Positions 1 through 8,667 are shown, numbered from the stretch's first letter. The stretch is DNA of 51,966 nucleotides from Desulfuromonadales bacterium (GCA_030145195.1 JAQYVY010000026.1:1-51966); one strand, 5' to 3'. Numbers and translations: made by a program. Notes: a model not told the origin generated them from the letters alone.

Positions 1-140
1 ATGCCTGGTTGGGCAACCTTAAAAACGTTGATCTGGTGCAGGAGTTTGGTGGCGATGGCGGCTTCTGGAGCGCGTTCGCCGATGGGATTGATGTGATTAA
101 GGTTGATGACGGGCGATTGCTGGTACGTTTGAAAGAGTAG
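1..140 (+). CDS. C-terminal end of an unidentified protein (5' end outside window)
   Basis: A reading frame runs in from before the window and stops at TAG 138-140, giving 45 residues ending in LLVRLKE. The fragment has balanced composition with alternating hydrophobic and acidic residues, as in a folded domain, and no cysteines or membrane segment. I do not recognise the family. It converges with the histidine kinase gene at 203; the 62 bases between them show no strong terminator. The competing frame starting at base 1 stops sooner and reads as out-of-frame sequence. Confidence 0.5.
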   Translation, partial: AWLGNLKNVDLVQEFGGDGGFWSAFADGIDVIKVDDGRLLVRLKE

Positions 141-202
141 CCCGGGATTTAACGCGGAGACGCTTCGAACGCAGAAAAAAGTTGTTCAGACTTTTGCCTT
201 TG

Positions 203-2083
203 TCAGGCTGCTGGGTTAGGCAGATTGAAAGTGACGGTCGTTCCGACCCCCTCAGTGCTGTCAACTCGGATTTTACCACCGTGAGCTTCGATGATGTGTT
301 TGACAATGCTCATCCCCAAGCCAAGACCTGGTGCCAGATTGCTGCTAGCATTTGCACGGTAGAACTTGTCAAAGATGCGATTCAACTGCTCTTGACTCAT
401 TCCGATTCCCTGATCACTGATTGCAATTTGCCATCCCTCCGGCTGCAAGCTCCCTGTTAAGACTATTTCGCTTCCTTTGGGTGAGTACTTTACCGCATTA
501 CTTAATAAATTTTCGAGAACTTGACAGATGCGCTGGCGATCAATGAAGAGTTTGGTCTCTTTAATTTCGTCTGAAAGTTCGAGTCGGAAACAATGCCTTG
601 AATCATGAAGTTGGTAGAATTCAATGGTCTTATCGATCAGATCAAGGGGGCTGGTTTTTTGTAAATCCAGAGGGAGAGGCTGCCCACTCTCGATACGACT
701 GACATTCAGGACGTCATCAATAATCCGATTCAGAGCGTCCCCTCGACTTAAAATTTCATGAAGAAAATCTCTCTTCTTCTCTTCAGAAAGTTGGTTGGTG
801 TGGCCGACAGTGTTGAGAATGAGTTCCGTATAGCCAATTATGGCCGTCAGTGGGGTGCGTAGTTCATGGGCTGCGATCGAGATGAAGTCACTCTTCATCT
901 GATCCATTTCGATCAAGGCTCGTTCTGCCTCCTTTTCCGTGGTGATGTCACGGGTTGTAATCAGAATGCAGGGTTCCTCTTTGATGGTGATAAGCCGGGC
1001 CGAAACAAGAGCTGTCCTAACCTGACCGCCTACGGCGTTAAAGTCGGCTTCAAGATTTTTGATTTCACCATGGGTTTGTAATTGCTCGCGGAAGGTCTCT
1101 CTTAATCCCTTGTCTTGCCAAAGGTTGAGTTGCTCAGAGTTGTGACCAACTGCCTCAAGACGTGTAATCCCTGTTGCTTGCACGAATGCAGTATTGACAT
1201 CTATTATCGAACCGTCTTCAAGCTTTGCAAGAATTACTGGGTCAGGGTTTGTCTCAAAGGCGTTACGGAAGTATTCCTCTCTCTCACGTAATGCATTTTC
1301 AACCTGTTTTTCTTTCGTGATATCCTGAAAGGTGATCACTCGGGCCTTCCGGCCCTTGTAGCTGATATTCTTACCTCTTATCGAGAGAGGATAGGTACTT
1401 CCATCTTTTCGAACACCCTCAACTTCATATTTCTCGGAATAACCAGCTTTTATTTTTTTAATAGCGATTTCGAGAAAATCTGGGGCAATGAGCTTAAGGC
1501 CATCCATGCCAACAAGTTCTTCGTTAGTAAAGCCCGTTATGTCGGACAGACCCTGATTACAATCCAGTATCAACCCGCCGTCATGTATGATCACACCACC
1601 CAAAGATGCATCATGAAGCGCCCTGAATCGCTCTTCACTCTCTTTCAGTAATTTCTGGGATAACTCATATTCTTTGATCTTGTCCTGTAGCTTTTTATGG
1701 GTTTCAATGCGCTCGGTTAAATCACGAATGGCTCCGAGAAACCCAAGCAGTTCTCCGTTTTCGCCTTTAACCTGCGTGCCGAGAGTCTCTCCAGGGAAAA
1801 GAGTTCCGTCTTTTCGGCGGTATTCATTCTCATAAACAGTTTTGCTGTTCAAGGTCGTCTCGTTGTACCTGGTTTTTCCTTGATTGAAATAGCTCTCAGG
1901 GTTTGCATAAATGATTTGTGTCGTTCTTCCCGACACTTCCTCAAGGTGATAACCAAAAGTCTTGGTAAAGGCAGGGTTAACGAGAACGATTTGTCTTTTG
2001 GCATCAGTAAAGACGATAGCGTCTGTAATAGAGTTAAAGATGGCCTCAAATTCAGCCTTGAATTGTGTTTGTTGACCAGACAT
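203..2083 (-). CDS. Multi-PAS sensor histidine kinase
   Basis: This 626-residue protein has no obvious membrane segment and is probably a cytoplasmic sensor. Three PAS domains are visible at roughly residues 8-125, 149-260 and 267-385, each ending in a PAC-like stretch such as DITKEKQ. A HisKA domain follows with the phospho-accepting His406 in AAHELRTPLTA. The C-terminal ATPase domain has the N box (NLLSNAVKYS), the G1 box (DQGIGM), the F box and the GLGLGMSIVKHI G2 box. The PAS signal is unknown. The start at 2083 lies 93 bases after the STAS-like gene on the same strand, so the two are probably one transcript under the riboswitch at 2616-2698. No response regulator is adjacent. Confidence 0.93.
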   Translation of the reverse strand: MSGQQTQFKAEFEAIFNSITDAIVFTDAKRQIVLVNPAFTKTFGYHLEEVSGRTTQIIYANPESYFNQGKTRYNETTLNSKTVYENEYRRKDGTLFPGETLGTQVKGENGELLGFLGAIRDLTERIETHKKLQDKIKEYELSQKLLKESEERFRALHDASLGGVIIHDGGLILDCNQGLSDITGFTNEELVGMDGLKLIAPDFLEIAIKKIKAGYSEKYEVEGVRKDGSTYPLSIRGKNISYKGRKARVITFQDITKEKQVENALREREEYFRNAFETNPDPVILAKLEDGSIIDVNTAFVQATGITRLEAVGHNSEQLNLWQDKGLRETFREQLQTHGEIKNLEADFNAVGGQVRTALVSARLITIKEEPCILITTRDITTEKEAERALIEMDQMKSDFISIAAHELRTPLTAIIGYTELILNTVGHTNQLSEEKKRDFLHEILSRGDALNRIIDDVLNVSRIESGQPLPLDLQKTSPLDLIDKTIEFYQLHDSRHCFRLELSDEIKETKLFIDRQRICQVLENLLSNAVKYSPKGSEIVLTGSLQPEGWQIAISDQGIGMSQEQLNRIFDKFYRANASSNLAPGLGLGMSIVKHIIEAHGGKIRVDSTEGVGTTVTFNLPNPAA

Positions 2084-2176
2084 TCTATTTCCCCTTATGT
2101 GACCCTTCAGAACAAAATTCCAAAGCTTGTGGATTGCTTGCAGCAGTCTGTTGCCACGATCTACACAGGAAGCGAT

Positions 2177-2536
2177 CTAGTCTTGTAGCAGATAGTTGAT
2201 GGCTTCTTCTTTGCAGTCAAATAGCTTGAAATCTCTTTTGCTGAAAATGCTTATTGCAGTGATCACGACTTTATATAGTCCTTTGATACCAACAACAGCA
2301 GCTTTATTGACATAGGGACTGTTGCCTTTAGTCAGGTCTTTCAATTTATCGACGAGTGCAAGATCGAATTTACCTTTTTCGACAATTGTCAGGGTTTTAA
2401 CCGAACCTTCCGGGCGTTGACGAACCTGCCTTGCACATTCATCAATCAAAGGAACCGCTTCTTTAATGTCTTCGTAGGCAAAGTTGAGAATGAAAATTTC
2501 ACTGCCGAACTCTGTGGTAAAGCATGCGTTGTTCAT
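2177..2536 (-). CDS. Small STAS/SpoIIAA-like protein
   Basis: A 119-residue soluble protein starting at MNNACF. I chose this ATG because AGGTGGG lies just upstream; an open extension to 2575 would translate through the terminator hairpin and is unlikely. The pattern of short strands, a helix near EAVPLIDECARQ, the central KAAVVGIKGLYKVV segment and the final FDCKEEAINYLLQD matches the SpoIIAA-like (STAS/SEC14) fold of small regulators. No catalytic residues are evident. It is the first gene after the riboswitch and precedes a PAS kinase, which suggests a regulatory partner role. The family call comes from pattern recognition only. Confidence 0.7.
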   Translation of the reverse strand: MNNACFTTEFGSEIFILNFAYEDIKEAVPLIDECARQVRQRPEGSVKTLTIVEKGKFDLALVDKLKDLTKGNSPYVNKAAVVGIKGLYKVVITAISIFSKRDFKLFDCKEEAINYLLQD

Positions 2537-2558
2537 AATCCCACCTGTTGAAAATAAA

Positions 2559-2590
2559 AAAATCCACCCAAGCATATGAAGGTGGATTTG
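2559..2590 (-). terminator. Intrinsic terminator acting as riboswitch expression platform
   Basis: A 9-bp perfect stem (2560-2568 with 2581-2589, AAATCCACC arms) with a 12-base loop is followed on the minus strand by seven T and then ATTTT. It lies between the GEMM-I aptamer and the ribosome site of the STAS-like gene, the usual position for a transcription-terminating expression platform. Confidence 0.8.
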
Positions 2591-2615
2591 AGAGGCCTTT
2601 TTCAGACATCTCTCC

Positions 2616-2698
2616 CTCTTCGGTGGCTGGGCTGTCTCATGGTAGAGACCCCTGGCTGTGCGTCCTCAGGTCACCCTGAGTTTGCTATTGTCCAAGAG
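2616..2698 (-). promoter_or_regulatory. GEMM-I riboswitch, cGAMP-type (GEMM-Ib) signature
   Basis: The minus strand shows a closing CTCTT/AAGAG stem, then AATAGCAAAC, a 6-bp stem CTCAGG/CCTGAG capped by a GTGA GNRA tetraloop, the near-invariant GACGCACAGCC (consensus GACGCAAAGCC), a second stem GTCTC/GAGAC at 2634-2649 and a distal AGCC. These are the parts of the GEMM-I aptamer in order. The base directly before GCAAAC (position 2686) is A. In Vc2 numbering this is position 20, which is G in c-di-GMP aptamers and A in the Geobacter cGAMP-responsive class. The aptamer feeds into the terminator at 2559-2590. Ligand choice is inferred from one base. Confidence 0.88.
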
Positions 2699-2922
2699 CT
2701 AGAACTATATTATTTTAAAGGTAACTCAATAACCGTGTGTTACGCAAGAGGACGGAAATTATAATGTATTCATCCCGTTGGTGGCATGGGAGAATGGAGT
2801 CATCACAGAGAAACCGATAAGAGCGAATTGCTAAACTTTGGAGTGAGTGGCATTTCACTCTTGATGAGACGAAAATCTACGTCTTATTGAACCCCATCAG
2901 TTGGACTTTTTTAGTGGCTGAA

Positions 2923-3019
2923 TATACTCCAATATCCCATGGGCTTTACGGTCGTCTTTTTGGTTTCTATCGGGGGCTGTGAACCCGATTGTTGCTGTAA
3001 ATATGGAGCCTGGAGTATA
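2923..3019. other. Long inverted repeat in a gene-free stretch (2699-3213)
   Basis: Perfect 9-bp inverted ends (TATACTCCA at 2923-2931, TGGAGTATA at 3011-3019) enclose about 80 bases, including an inner ATCGGG/CCCGAT hairpin. This could be a structured RNA or a small palindromic element; I match it to no known family. The rest of 2699-3213 holds no convincing gene, only the promoter regions of the two divergent operons. Confidence 0.4.
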
Positions 3020-3213
3020 ATTAAAAGGACTTGCATGATTTTATCCATAACTGCTGGCTGTTTTGTTTTTCAACTCATGTCGCTTCAAATTTCGTGATGG
3101 TCATATATTTTACAAAATAAACGAAGCGTCGGTTGCCTTCTACCAGGATAGGATTAAAGTTTAACTAAGATTTTATGTGTCTTCTCCTTAATCTTTAAAA
3201 GGAGGACTCTATC

Positions 3214-3675
3214 ATGTCGATGTATTCTTTTTCAAAGCTCTCATATAAATTTCGCATACATCTGCTTCTTTTTGTGACCAGCCTGATGTTGATCATTATC
3301 TCGGTTTTGAATAAAACGCCCACTCGCCTGGTGGCTGAGAATTCCATGGCGGCGGCAGTACATTTCCTTTATCTTGTCGATACTGAGGAATACACCAAGA
3401 GCTGGGAGGTCTCGGCAGATATTTTAAAAAAGATGCTCACTAAAAAGGCCTGGAACGAACAAATCGCCAAAATCAGGTCTTTCTATGGGCCGATTTTGGA
3501 AAGGCGGCATAAAGATATTGTTTACACTGATTCCGCAGATAGTGTTCCCGATGGCAGGTACGTCATTTTGACGTTCATCTCAAAGTTCGAATCCAGAGAT
3601 TATGCAATTGAAACGATTACCCTGATGCTTGGCGCTGATAACCTGTGGAAGGTTGCGGGTTACTTTGTTCGGTGA
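3214..3675 (+). CDS. DUF4019-type membrane-anchored or secreted protein
   Basis: A 153-residue protein with an N-terminal hydrophobic segment (about residues 15-31, LLLFVTSLMLIIISVL) that could be a signal anchor, followed by a compact domain. The pattern AAAVHFLYLVDTEEYTKSW, then a helix, RSFYGPILERR and a closing strand ending WKVAGYFVR fits the DUF4019 family of unknown function. AAGGAGG about ten bases before the ATG supports the start. It begins a run with the YcxB-like and DUF1232-like genes, all small and membrane-associated. Function is unknown. Confidence 0.75.
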   Translation: MSMYSFSKLSYKFRIHLLLFVTSLMLIIISVLNKTPTRLVAENSMAAAVHFLYLVDTEEYTKSWEVSADILKKMLTKKAWNEQIAKIRSFYGPILERRHKDIVYTDSADSVPDGRYVILTFISKFESRDYAIETITLMLGADNLWKVAGYFVR

Positions 3676-3703
3676 ATTTCCATTTAAAGGAAAATTAAAG
3701 CTT

Positions 3704-4201
3704 TTGTCTGATCCCGTTTTCGTTAAATTCCAACTCACCAGAGAACTTTGGCGTCAATTTTACCAAGCTCATTATTCTGCCGATCACTCCCTGAAAGTTC
3801 GCTATCTCTGGGGAGCAACCTGCATTATTATCGGATCTTTCGGTTTGGGTGGCCTGCTGGAGTCGAAGCTTGTTGCTGTGCTGTTGCTGGTGACTGGATT
3901 CTATGGAGTCTTGTCAAAGCAGATTTTTGTGGTTAAATCGGTCAAAAGTGCCTGCAAGCATCCTTTTTACAACAAAGAATTGATGGTGGCGATTTCAGCT
4001 GGAGAGATTGCGGTGCGGAGTGAGGGCAGTGGTTACAGCCAACCCTGGGACAACTTTATCGGCTATCGTAAACTCAAACCAGGCTTTGCTTTTTACCACG
4101 ACCGCCGCTCTTTCTTTTTTCTCCCTGGGACGGCTATGACTGAAGAAAAGGAAGCGCGTCTTATGCAAATTCTTGAGTCGGTTGCTGTGCCGAAGTTGTG
4201 A
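3704..4201 (+). CDS. YcxB-like membrane protein
   Basis: The proposed start is TTG 3704, about 13 bases after AAAGG, giving 166 residues; the frame is open further upstream, but an ATG at 3629 would overlap the preceding gene by 47 bases. Two adjacent hydrophobic segments (about residues 32-70, rich in G, L and V) precede a cytoplasmic-type C-terminal domain with a PWDNFIGYRKLKPGFAFY stretch and strands ending FFFLPG, typical of the YcxB-like C-terminal domain of unknown function. It sits between two other small membrane-protein genes on the same strand. The start is uncertain and the family call is moderate. Confidence 0.65.
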   Translation: MSDPVFVKFQLTRELWRQFYQAHYSADHSLKVRYLWGATCIIIGSFGLGGLLESKLVAVLLLVTGFYGVLSKQIFVVKSVKSACKHPFYNKELMVAISAGEIAVRSEGSGYSQPWDNFIGYRKLKPGFAFYHDRRSFFFLPGTAMTEEKEARLMQILESVAVPKL

Positions 4202-4208
4202 GGTGTCG

Positions 4209-4433
4209 ATGAAGAAAATTGGAGTCTTTGCTCTGGGAATCATTTCTGTCCTCTATATCTTGAATCCGGGGGCAGGTTTTTTTGAGCTTATCCCTGACAA
4301 CCTGCCATTGATTGGTAACCTTGATGAAGCTGCCGCGGTTGCACTGTTGTTGATGTGTTTGAAGTATTTCGGCCTTGATCTGCCGAATATCTTTGGTCGA
4401 AAAGAATCCAAAGATAAAACCATCAACCTTTAA
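4209..4433 (+). CDS. Small DUF1232-like membrane protein
   Basis: A 74-residue protein beginning MKKIGVFALG, with GTGAGGT just upstream of the ATG and seven bases after the preceding stop, so probably co-translated. The core resembles the DUF1232 (YkvA) motif: a hydrophobic lead, IPDNLPLIGNLDEAAAV and a second hydrophobic helix LLLMCLKYFGLDL. The family's usual IPD-x-x-P-x-x-G-x-x-D pattern is recognisable. The role is unknown. The C-terminus is short and basic. Confidence 0.65.
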   Translation: MKKIGVFALGIISVLYILNPGAGFFELIPDNLPLIGNLDEAAAVALLLMCLKYFGLDLPNIFGRKESKDKTINL

Positions 4434-4465
4434 TTTCGGTCTTGTGACCTGGATAAAGATTGTGT

Positions 4466-4588
4466 TGGCCACTAAGACACGAAGGCACCAAGAGGACCAA
4501 TCAAGGAATATAAAGCTCAATCTTGATATTCTGTGGTGTTCAGGAAAAGGCCATTGATCTCTCCGTGTCTTAGTGACTTTGTGGCTCG
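4466..4588. repeat. Dispersed palindromic repeat, family B (CCACTAAGACACGAAGGCACC type)
   Basis: The left arm GGCCACTAAGACACGAAGGC and the right arm CCGTGTCTTAGTGACTTTGT are imperfect inverted complements around an AT-rich centre. Related copies occur at 16148-16297, 32822-32899 and 33199-33327. No coding capacity is seen. It lies between the DUF1232-like and rhodanese genes. Confidence 0.75.
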
Positions 4589-4641
4589 CTTTTTTGCAGG
4601 GATAAATTCCATTTGTCTATTCACAACTTATAGGAGGGCCC

Positions 4642-5037
4642 ATGGAACGGAAAGTTGGATATAAAGAGTTGGTGGCTCAAGCTGAGGCGAAGATTGAAAC
4701 GATCAGCGTTGCCGAGGCCCTTGAGGCTTACGGTCGTGACGATGTTGTTTTTGTTGATTTGCGCGATGTCCGTGAGTTGAAAAGGGAAGGCAAGATCTCA
4801 GGTGCTTTTCATGCGCCCAGAGGACTTCTCGAGTTTTGGATCGATCCGGATAGCCCCTATCACAATCCTGTTTTTGCCAAAGATAAGCGTTTTATCTTCT
4901 ATTGCAACCTGGGCTGGCGTTCTGCACTGGCGGCAGATATTGCTCAGCAGATGGGTCTCAAAAAAGTCTGCCATATTAATGGTGGCTTTGATGCCTGGAA
5001 GAGTGCAGGTGGGTCGGTTGAGGAAATGCGTAAATAG
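4642..5037 (+). CDS. Rhodanese-domain sulfurtransferase
   Basis: A 131-residue single-domain rhodanese with TAGGAGGG before the ATG. Family landmarks are the early VFVDLRDVRE strand and loop, GKISGAFHAPRG, and the active-site loop YCNLGWRS with catalytic Cys88, which would carry the persulfide. The closing HINGGFDAWKSAGG is the usual C-terminal rhodanese motif. It is probably cytoplasmic, as no signal peptide is seen. The sulfur donor and acceptor cannot be told from sequence. It stands alone between two repeats. Confidence 0.9.
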   Translation: MERKVGYKELVAQAEAKIETISVAEALEAYGRDDVVFVDLRDVRELKREGKISGAFHAPRGLLEFWIDPDSPYHNPVFAKDKRFIFYCNLGWRSALAADIAQQMGLKKVCHINGGFDAWKSAGGSVEEMRK

Positions 5038-5091
5038 GCATCTGTTGGCCTGAACAATTAAGAAATGTTACTCCTTTGAGGTCATTACTCT

Positions 5092-5115
5092 CTGCGACTT
5101 CGCGTCTTTGCGTTA
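5092..5115. repeat. Fragment of dispersed repeat, family A (GCGTCTTTGCGTTAA type)
   Basis: The short stretch CTGCGACTTCGCGTCTTTGCG followed by TTAA matches one arm of the family A palindromes at 6638-6873, 30601-30710 and 32258-32368. The partner arm is not present, so this looks like a partial copy. Confidence 0.55.
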
Positions 5116-5203
5116 ATATATGGTTTAAGTTGTCTCTGCCTTTGTTGGGGTTGTCGCTCCGTAAAAGCACCACTGCTTTATTCCCCTCTATTCATCTCAA
5201 AAC

Positions 5204-6589
5204 TTAACCCCCAACATTCCCCTCTATCTCTCTGTGTCCAATTTTCCATAGTCTGGTTCCGAGCAGCACGGCAGCAATGCTGAGACCAATCAGCAAGCTG
5301 ATCCAGAAACCTTTGGCCCCCATCGGGTCGCCCCAAAAATCGGTTAAAGCCAAGCTGTAGCCAAGTGGCAACCCGACCCCCCAGTAGGCGATGGCGCTCA
5401 TCAATAGCGGTACGCGCGTATCCTTATAGCCACGCAGCGCCGCTGCCGCTCCGATCTGGAAGGCGTCAGAGAACTGGTAGAGCGCGTTCAGGTAAAGCAA
5501 GCTGACGGCGATTGCGATAACCTCGGGATCGCGCGTGTAAATCTCGGCAATATCTTCAGCAAAGACCAAGGTCAGCAGCGCGGTTACCAGAGCAATCGAA
5601 GTGTTTAGCAACAGTCCTGCCTTGCTGGTTAAATAAGCGCGGTCATAGCGCTGTTTGCCGATGGCATGGCCAACGCGAATGGTGATGGCGCTGGCGATGC
5701 TTAACGGGATCATGAAAATCAATGATGAATAGTTCAAGGTCACTTGGTGTGAGGCAACCGTGAGCGCTCCCAGCGGTGCCAAAAACAAGGCAATCAGGGC
5801 AAAGATACTGGCTTCGATCAGCAGAGCTAGACCGATCGGTAGCCCCAGTCGGATGATTTGTGTTGCCCCTTCGGTGCCGCGTTGCTTGGCGAGATCGAAG
5901 AAGTGAGTCATCCGGTATTTTCTGATCCGCCAGATGGTCAACAGCATACAGCCGCACATGAACCAGAGGCTGAGTGATGAGGCCCAGCCGCAACCGACCC
6001 CACCCATCGCTGGCAGTCCCAGCTTGCCATAAATGAAAACATAATTGGCGGCCACATTCACTGGAATGCTGGCCAGCCCGATGAGCATACTCGGACGTAC
6101 CAAGCCGAGCCCTTCACTTAAGTTGCGCAAGAGAAAGAACATGGCGAGCGCCGGCATCCCCCAGGAGATAGCTTTAAGGTAGTCGGCAGCGATGGTCGCT
6201 ATCTGCGGGTCAACTTCCATCCAGGTAAAAACCAACCCGGCACTGCGTAAGAGTAGAATAGCGATCAATACCAGCGGCAGCGCTACGATAATACCACGGC
6301 GGGCCAGCGGGCCGGTTTCGTCAGTCTTGCCCGCGCCATGCAGCTGCGCGACCATCGGCGTAATTGCGAGTAGCACTCCGTAGAGAAAAAGAAACACCGG
6401 TCCCCAGATGCTGCCACCGACCGCCACCCCCGCCAGGTCGGTCGCGCTCACTCGGCCGGCCATTACTGTGTCGGTAAAGGCCAGCGCCTGCTGCGATAGT
6501 TGTGCTGCCAGAATCGGTGCCGCCAGAGGGATCAGCAGGCGCACTTCGGTCTGTAGTAACTTGAATTTATTGTGATTGGCGTTGGTCAT
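5204..6589 (-). CDS. MATE family multidrug/metabolite exporter
   Basis: A 461-residue inner-membrane protein with about twelve hydrophobic segments arranged as two similar halves, the size usual for NorM-type MATE transporters. Family features include LAAPILAAQLSQQALAFTDT at the start, the following VMAGRVS turn, and the second-half LIEASIFALIALFLAPLGA with ASHQVTLN. MATE proteins export cationic drugs or metabolites in exchange for Na+ or H+; the substrate here is unknown. The gene stands alone with a weak ribosome site. Repeats lie on both sides. Confidence 0.92.
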   Translation of the reverse strand: MTNANHNKFKLLQTEVRLLIPLAAPILAAQLSQQALAFTDTVMAGRVSATDLAGVAVGGSIWGPVFLFLYGVLLAITPMVAQLHGAGKTDETGPLARRGIIVALPLVLIAILLLRSAGLVFTWMEVDPQIATIAADYLKAISWGMPALAMFFLLRNLSEGLGLVRPSMLIGLASIPVNVAANYVFIYGKLGLPAMGGVGCGWASSLSLWFMCGCMLLTIWRIRKYRMTHFFDLAKQRGTEGATQIIRLGLPIGLALLIEASIFALIALFLAPLGALTVASHQVTLNYSSLIFMIPLSIASAITIRVGHAIGKQRYDRAYLTSKAGLLLNTSIALVTALLTLVFAEDIAEIYTRDPEVIAIAVSLLYLNALYQFSDAFQIGAAAALRGYKDTRVPLLMSAIAYWGVGLPLGYSLALTDFWGDPMGAKGFWISLLIGLSIAAVLLGTRLWKIGHREIEGNVGG

Positions 6590-6637
6590 CGGGGCTCAGT
6601 GATCGTTATATGTAATCGATATAAAAACTGTAGGAAC

Positions 6638-6873
6638 TTAACGCAAAGACGCAAAGACGCAAAGGTTAAACGCAACCGGTAAATATTAAGTTCTGAATGG
6701 TTAGAAACATTACCCGCTGCATCATTGTTGTTTTTTGGGGAAACATTGAGTTGTTGATTGGTTTTAAAACTTATATTTGAACCTATGATTATAGATTCTT
6801 TGTTTAACGCTCCGAGAAGGCTGTTTTGGGTAAAGATATCAAGCTTTTGCGCCTTTGCGCCTTTGCGTTAAAA
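6638..6873. repeat. Family A palindromic repeat with long centre (in gap 6590-6948)
   Basis: The left arm, TTAACGCAAAGACGCAAAGA from 6638, and the right arm, GCGCCTTTGCGCCTTTGCGT at about 6849-6868 followed by TAAAA, are inverted complements about 170 bases apart. The heptamer-like unit CAAAGACG is repeated in tandem in each arm. No gene is seen in the gap. Confidence 0.7.
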
Positions 6874-6948
6874 GGGCCTTGAGCTGTTATGGACTTTGTT
6901 GGGAATGACACGGCGAAGCTTTGATTCCTTATCTTAATGCTGTTTATG

Positions 6949-8667
6949 TCAGCGCAAATAAGCCTCGGTCACATAGCGACGCATCATGACGTGAGTGTTG
7001 AAGTAGTAGGCGTTTTTGCCAATAGCGTTCTTCATTACCTGAATCCAGCCATCCTGGTCACTGTAATAGAGCGGGATAATCGTCTTCTCCAGTTTGGCGT
7101 AAAGATCCTCGACGTCTTCGTCAGTGTGATTAACGTCTTCGTTGGTCGTGGTCTCGGTCGGCGGCGGCCCGATAGACCAGCCGGTGATACCTTCGATGTG
7201 ACCTTCGATCCACCAGCCGTCAAGTACGCTGAAGTTTGGCACACCGTTCAGAGCGGCTTTCATGCCGCTGGTCCCTGATGCTTCAAGCGGGCGCAACGGA
7301 TTGTTCAACCAGAGATCAACCCCCGGAATCAGTCGACTGGCCACGTCCATATTGTAGTTGGGCAGATAAACAATCTTCAGTTTGTCACCGAAAAACTCCT
7401 TCTGTTTTCTGATCTCCTGAATCATGCGTTTGCCATGCTCATCTTGTGGATGTGCCTTGCCAGCAAACACGAGTTGCAATTTGCCGCCGCCGATTTTCAG
7501 CAGATGCTCAGTGTCGGTGAAGATCATGTTGGCGCGTTTGTACGCGGTCGCTCTGCGGGCGAAACCAATGGTTAGAATATCGGGGTCAAACTGTTCGCCG
7601 GTCACCTCTTCGATATATTGCAGCAGGTAAGCCTTGGCTCCAGCATGGGCGTCCCAGATCTCTTGATCCGGAATGTTGTCGACTCGAACCAGCAGCTCCG
7701 GTTCGTTGGCCCAGCTCGGCAGGTATTCATCGAACAGGTTCATCATGTAGGGAGAGGCCCAGGTGAAAGGATGGATGCCGTTAGTGATGGCATGAATTTC
7801 GAAGCCGGGGAAGAGCGCCTGTGAGACTTCACCGTGTTTTTTTGCGACACCGTTGACAAAGTGTGAAAGGTTCAGGGCCAAAAGCGTCATGTTAAGTTTA
7901 TCTTTGCCACCCAGTTCTTGTAGCAAAGCTATAGGGATGACATCACCCAATACTCTTTTGACCATGTCGTAGGGGAAGCTGTCATGCCCGGCTTCTACCG
8001 GTGTATGGGTGGTGAATACGCACTTCTCTTGAACGCTTGGGGTGTTCCACGAAGCTCGCTCATCCCAGGTGTCCTCTACGGGACGTCGGTGATGGTTGAG
8101 CAGTTCCAGCGTCAGGAGGCTGGCGTGGCCCTCATTGAGATGATACTTGCGGACCTGAAAGCCCAGAACCTGCAGTAGCCGGGCCCCGCCAATGCCGAGA
8201 ACAATCTCCTGCTTCAGGCGATATTCTTTGTCGCCGCCGTAAAGATGGTCGGTGATTTTACGATCTTCGGGGTTGTTGCCAGGGATGTCGGTGTCAAGAA
8301 AGAGCACCGGCAGCGTCCCGCCCGTAGGACTATTGACGCGATAGAGCCAAGCCTGAACCTTGACATCGCGGTCTTCTATGGTCACCAGGGTTTTTCTTGG
8401 CAACAACTCAAGCAGCTCTTCCGGTTGCCAATCTACAGAGCTCTCCTCCTGCCAACCATCACTGGAAAAGCTCTGGCGGAAATAGCCCTTACGGCTGATC
8501 AAGGTGATTGCGACCATAGGCAATTTGAGGTCGGCGGCACTTTTGATTGTATCGCCAGCCAGAACGCCGAGACCGCCGCTGTAGGTCGGTATTTCCGTGG
8601 TTAACCCGATTTCCATGGAGAAGTAAGCGATACGCGGTATTTCAGTGAAAAGCCTCCAGTCGGTCAT
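6949..8667 (-). CDS. glgP: Alpha-glucan (glycogen) phosphorylase, short GT35 type
   Basis: The enzyme releases glucose-1-phosphate from glycogen or maltodextrin using pyridoxal phosphate. The 572-residue length fits the shorter GT35 subgroup rather than the ~800-residue classical enzyme. Visible motifs are IAYFSMEIGL near the N-terminus, HLNEGHASLL, THTPVEAGHD, GFARRATAYKRA and ASGTSGMKAALNG, where Lys470 is the expected PLP-binding lysine. I chose ATG 8667 because GAGGTGA sits seven bases upstream; an in-frame ATG at 8691 lacks such a site. The gene is isolated, with no other glycogen genes in view. Confidence 0.93.
   Translation of the reverse strand: MTDWRLFTEIPRIAYFSMEIGLTTEIPTYSGGLGVLAGDTIKSAADLKLPMVAITLISRKGYFRQSFSSDGWQEESSVDWQPEELLELLPRKTLVTIEDRDVKVQAWLYRVNSPTGGTLPVLFLDTDIPGNNPEDRKITDHLYGGDKEYRLKQEIVLGIGGARLLQVLGFQVRKYHLNEGHASLLTLELLNHHRRPVEDTWDERASWNTPSVQEKCVFTTHTPVEAGHDSFPYDMVKRVLGDVIPIALLQELGGKDKLNMTLLALNLSHFVNGVAKKHGEVSQALFPGFEIHAITNGIHPFTWASPYMMNLFDEYLPSWANEPELLVRVDNIPDQEIWDAHAGAKAYLLQYIEEVTGEQFDPDILTIGFARRATAYKRANMIFTDTEHLLKIGGGKLQLVFAGKAHPQDEHGKRMIQEIRKQKEFFGDKLKIVYLPNYNMDVASRLIPGVDLWLNNPLRPLEASGTSGMKAALNGVPNFSVLDGWWIEGHIEGITGWSIGPPPTETTTNEDVNHTDEDVEDLYAKLEKTIIPLYYSDQDGWIQVMKNAIGKNAYYFNTHVMMRRYVTEAYLR

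Noticed and set aside
2537-2575. N-terminal extension of the STAS-like protein
   Set aside because: It would translate the terminator hairpin; the ribosome site AGGTGGG supports the later ATG at 2536.
2576-2764. Plus-strand open frame of 62 codons
   Set aside because: It lies entirely over the riboswitch and its terminator on the other strand and has no ribosome site.
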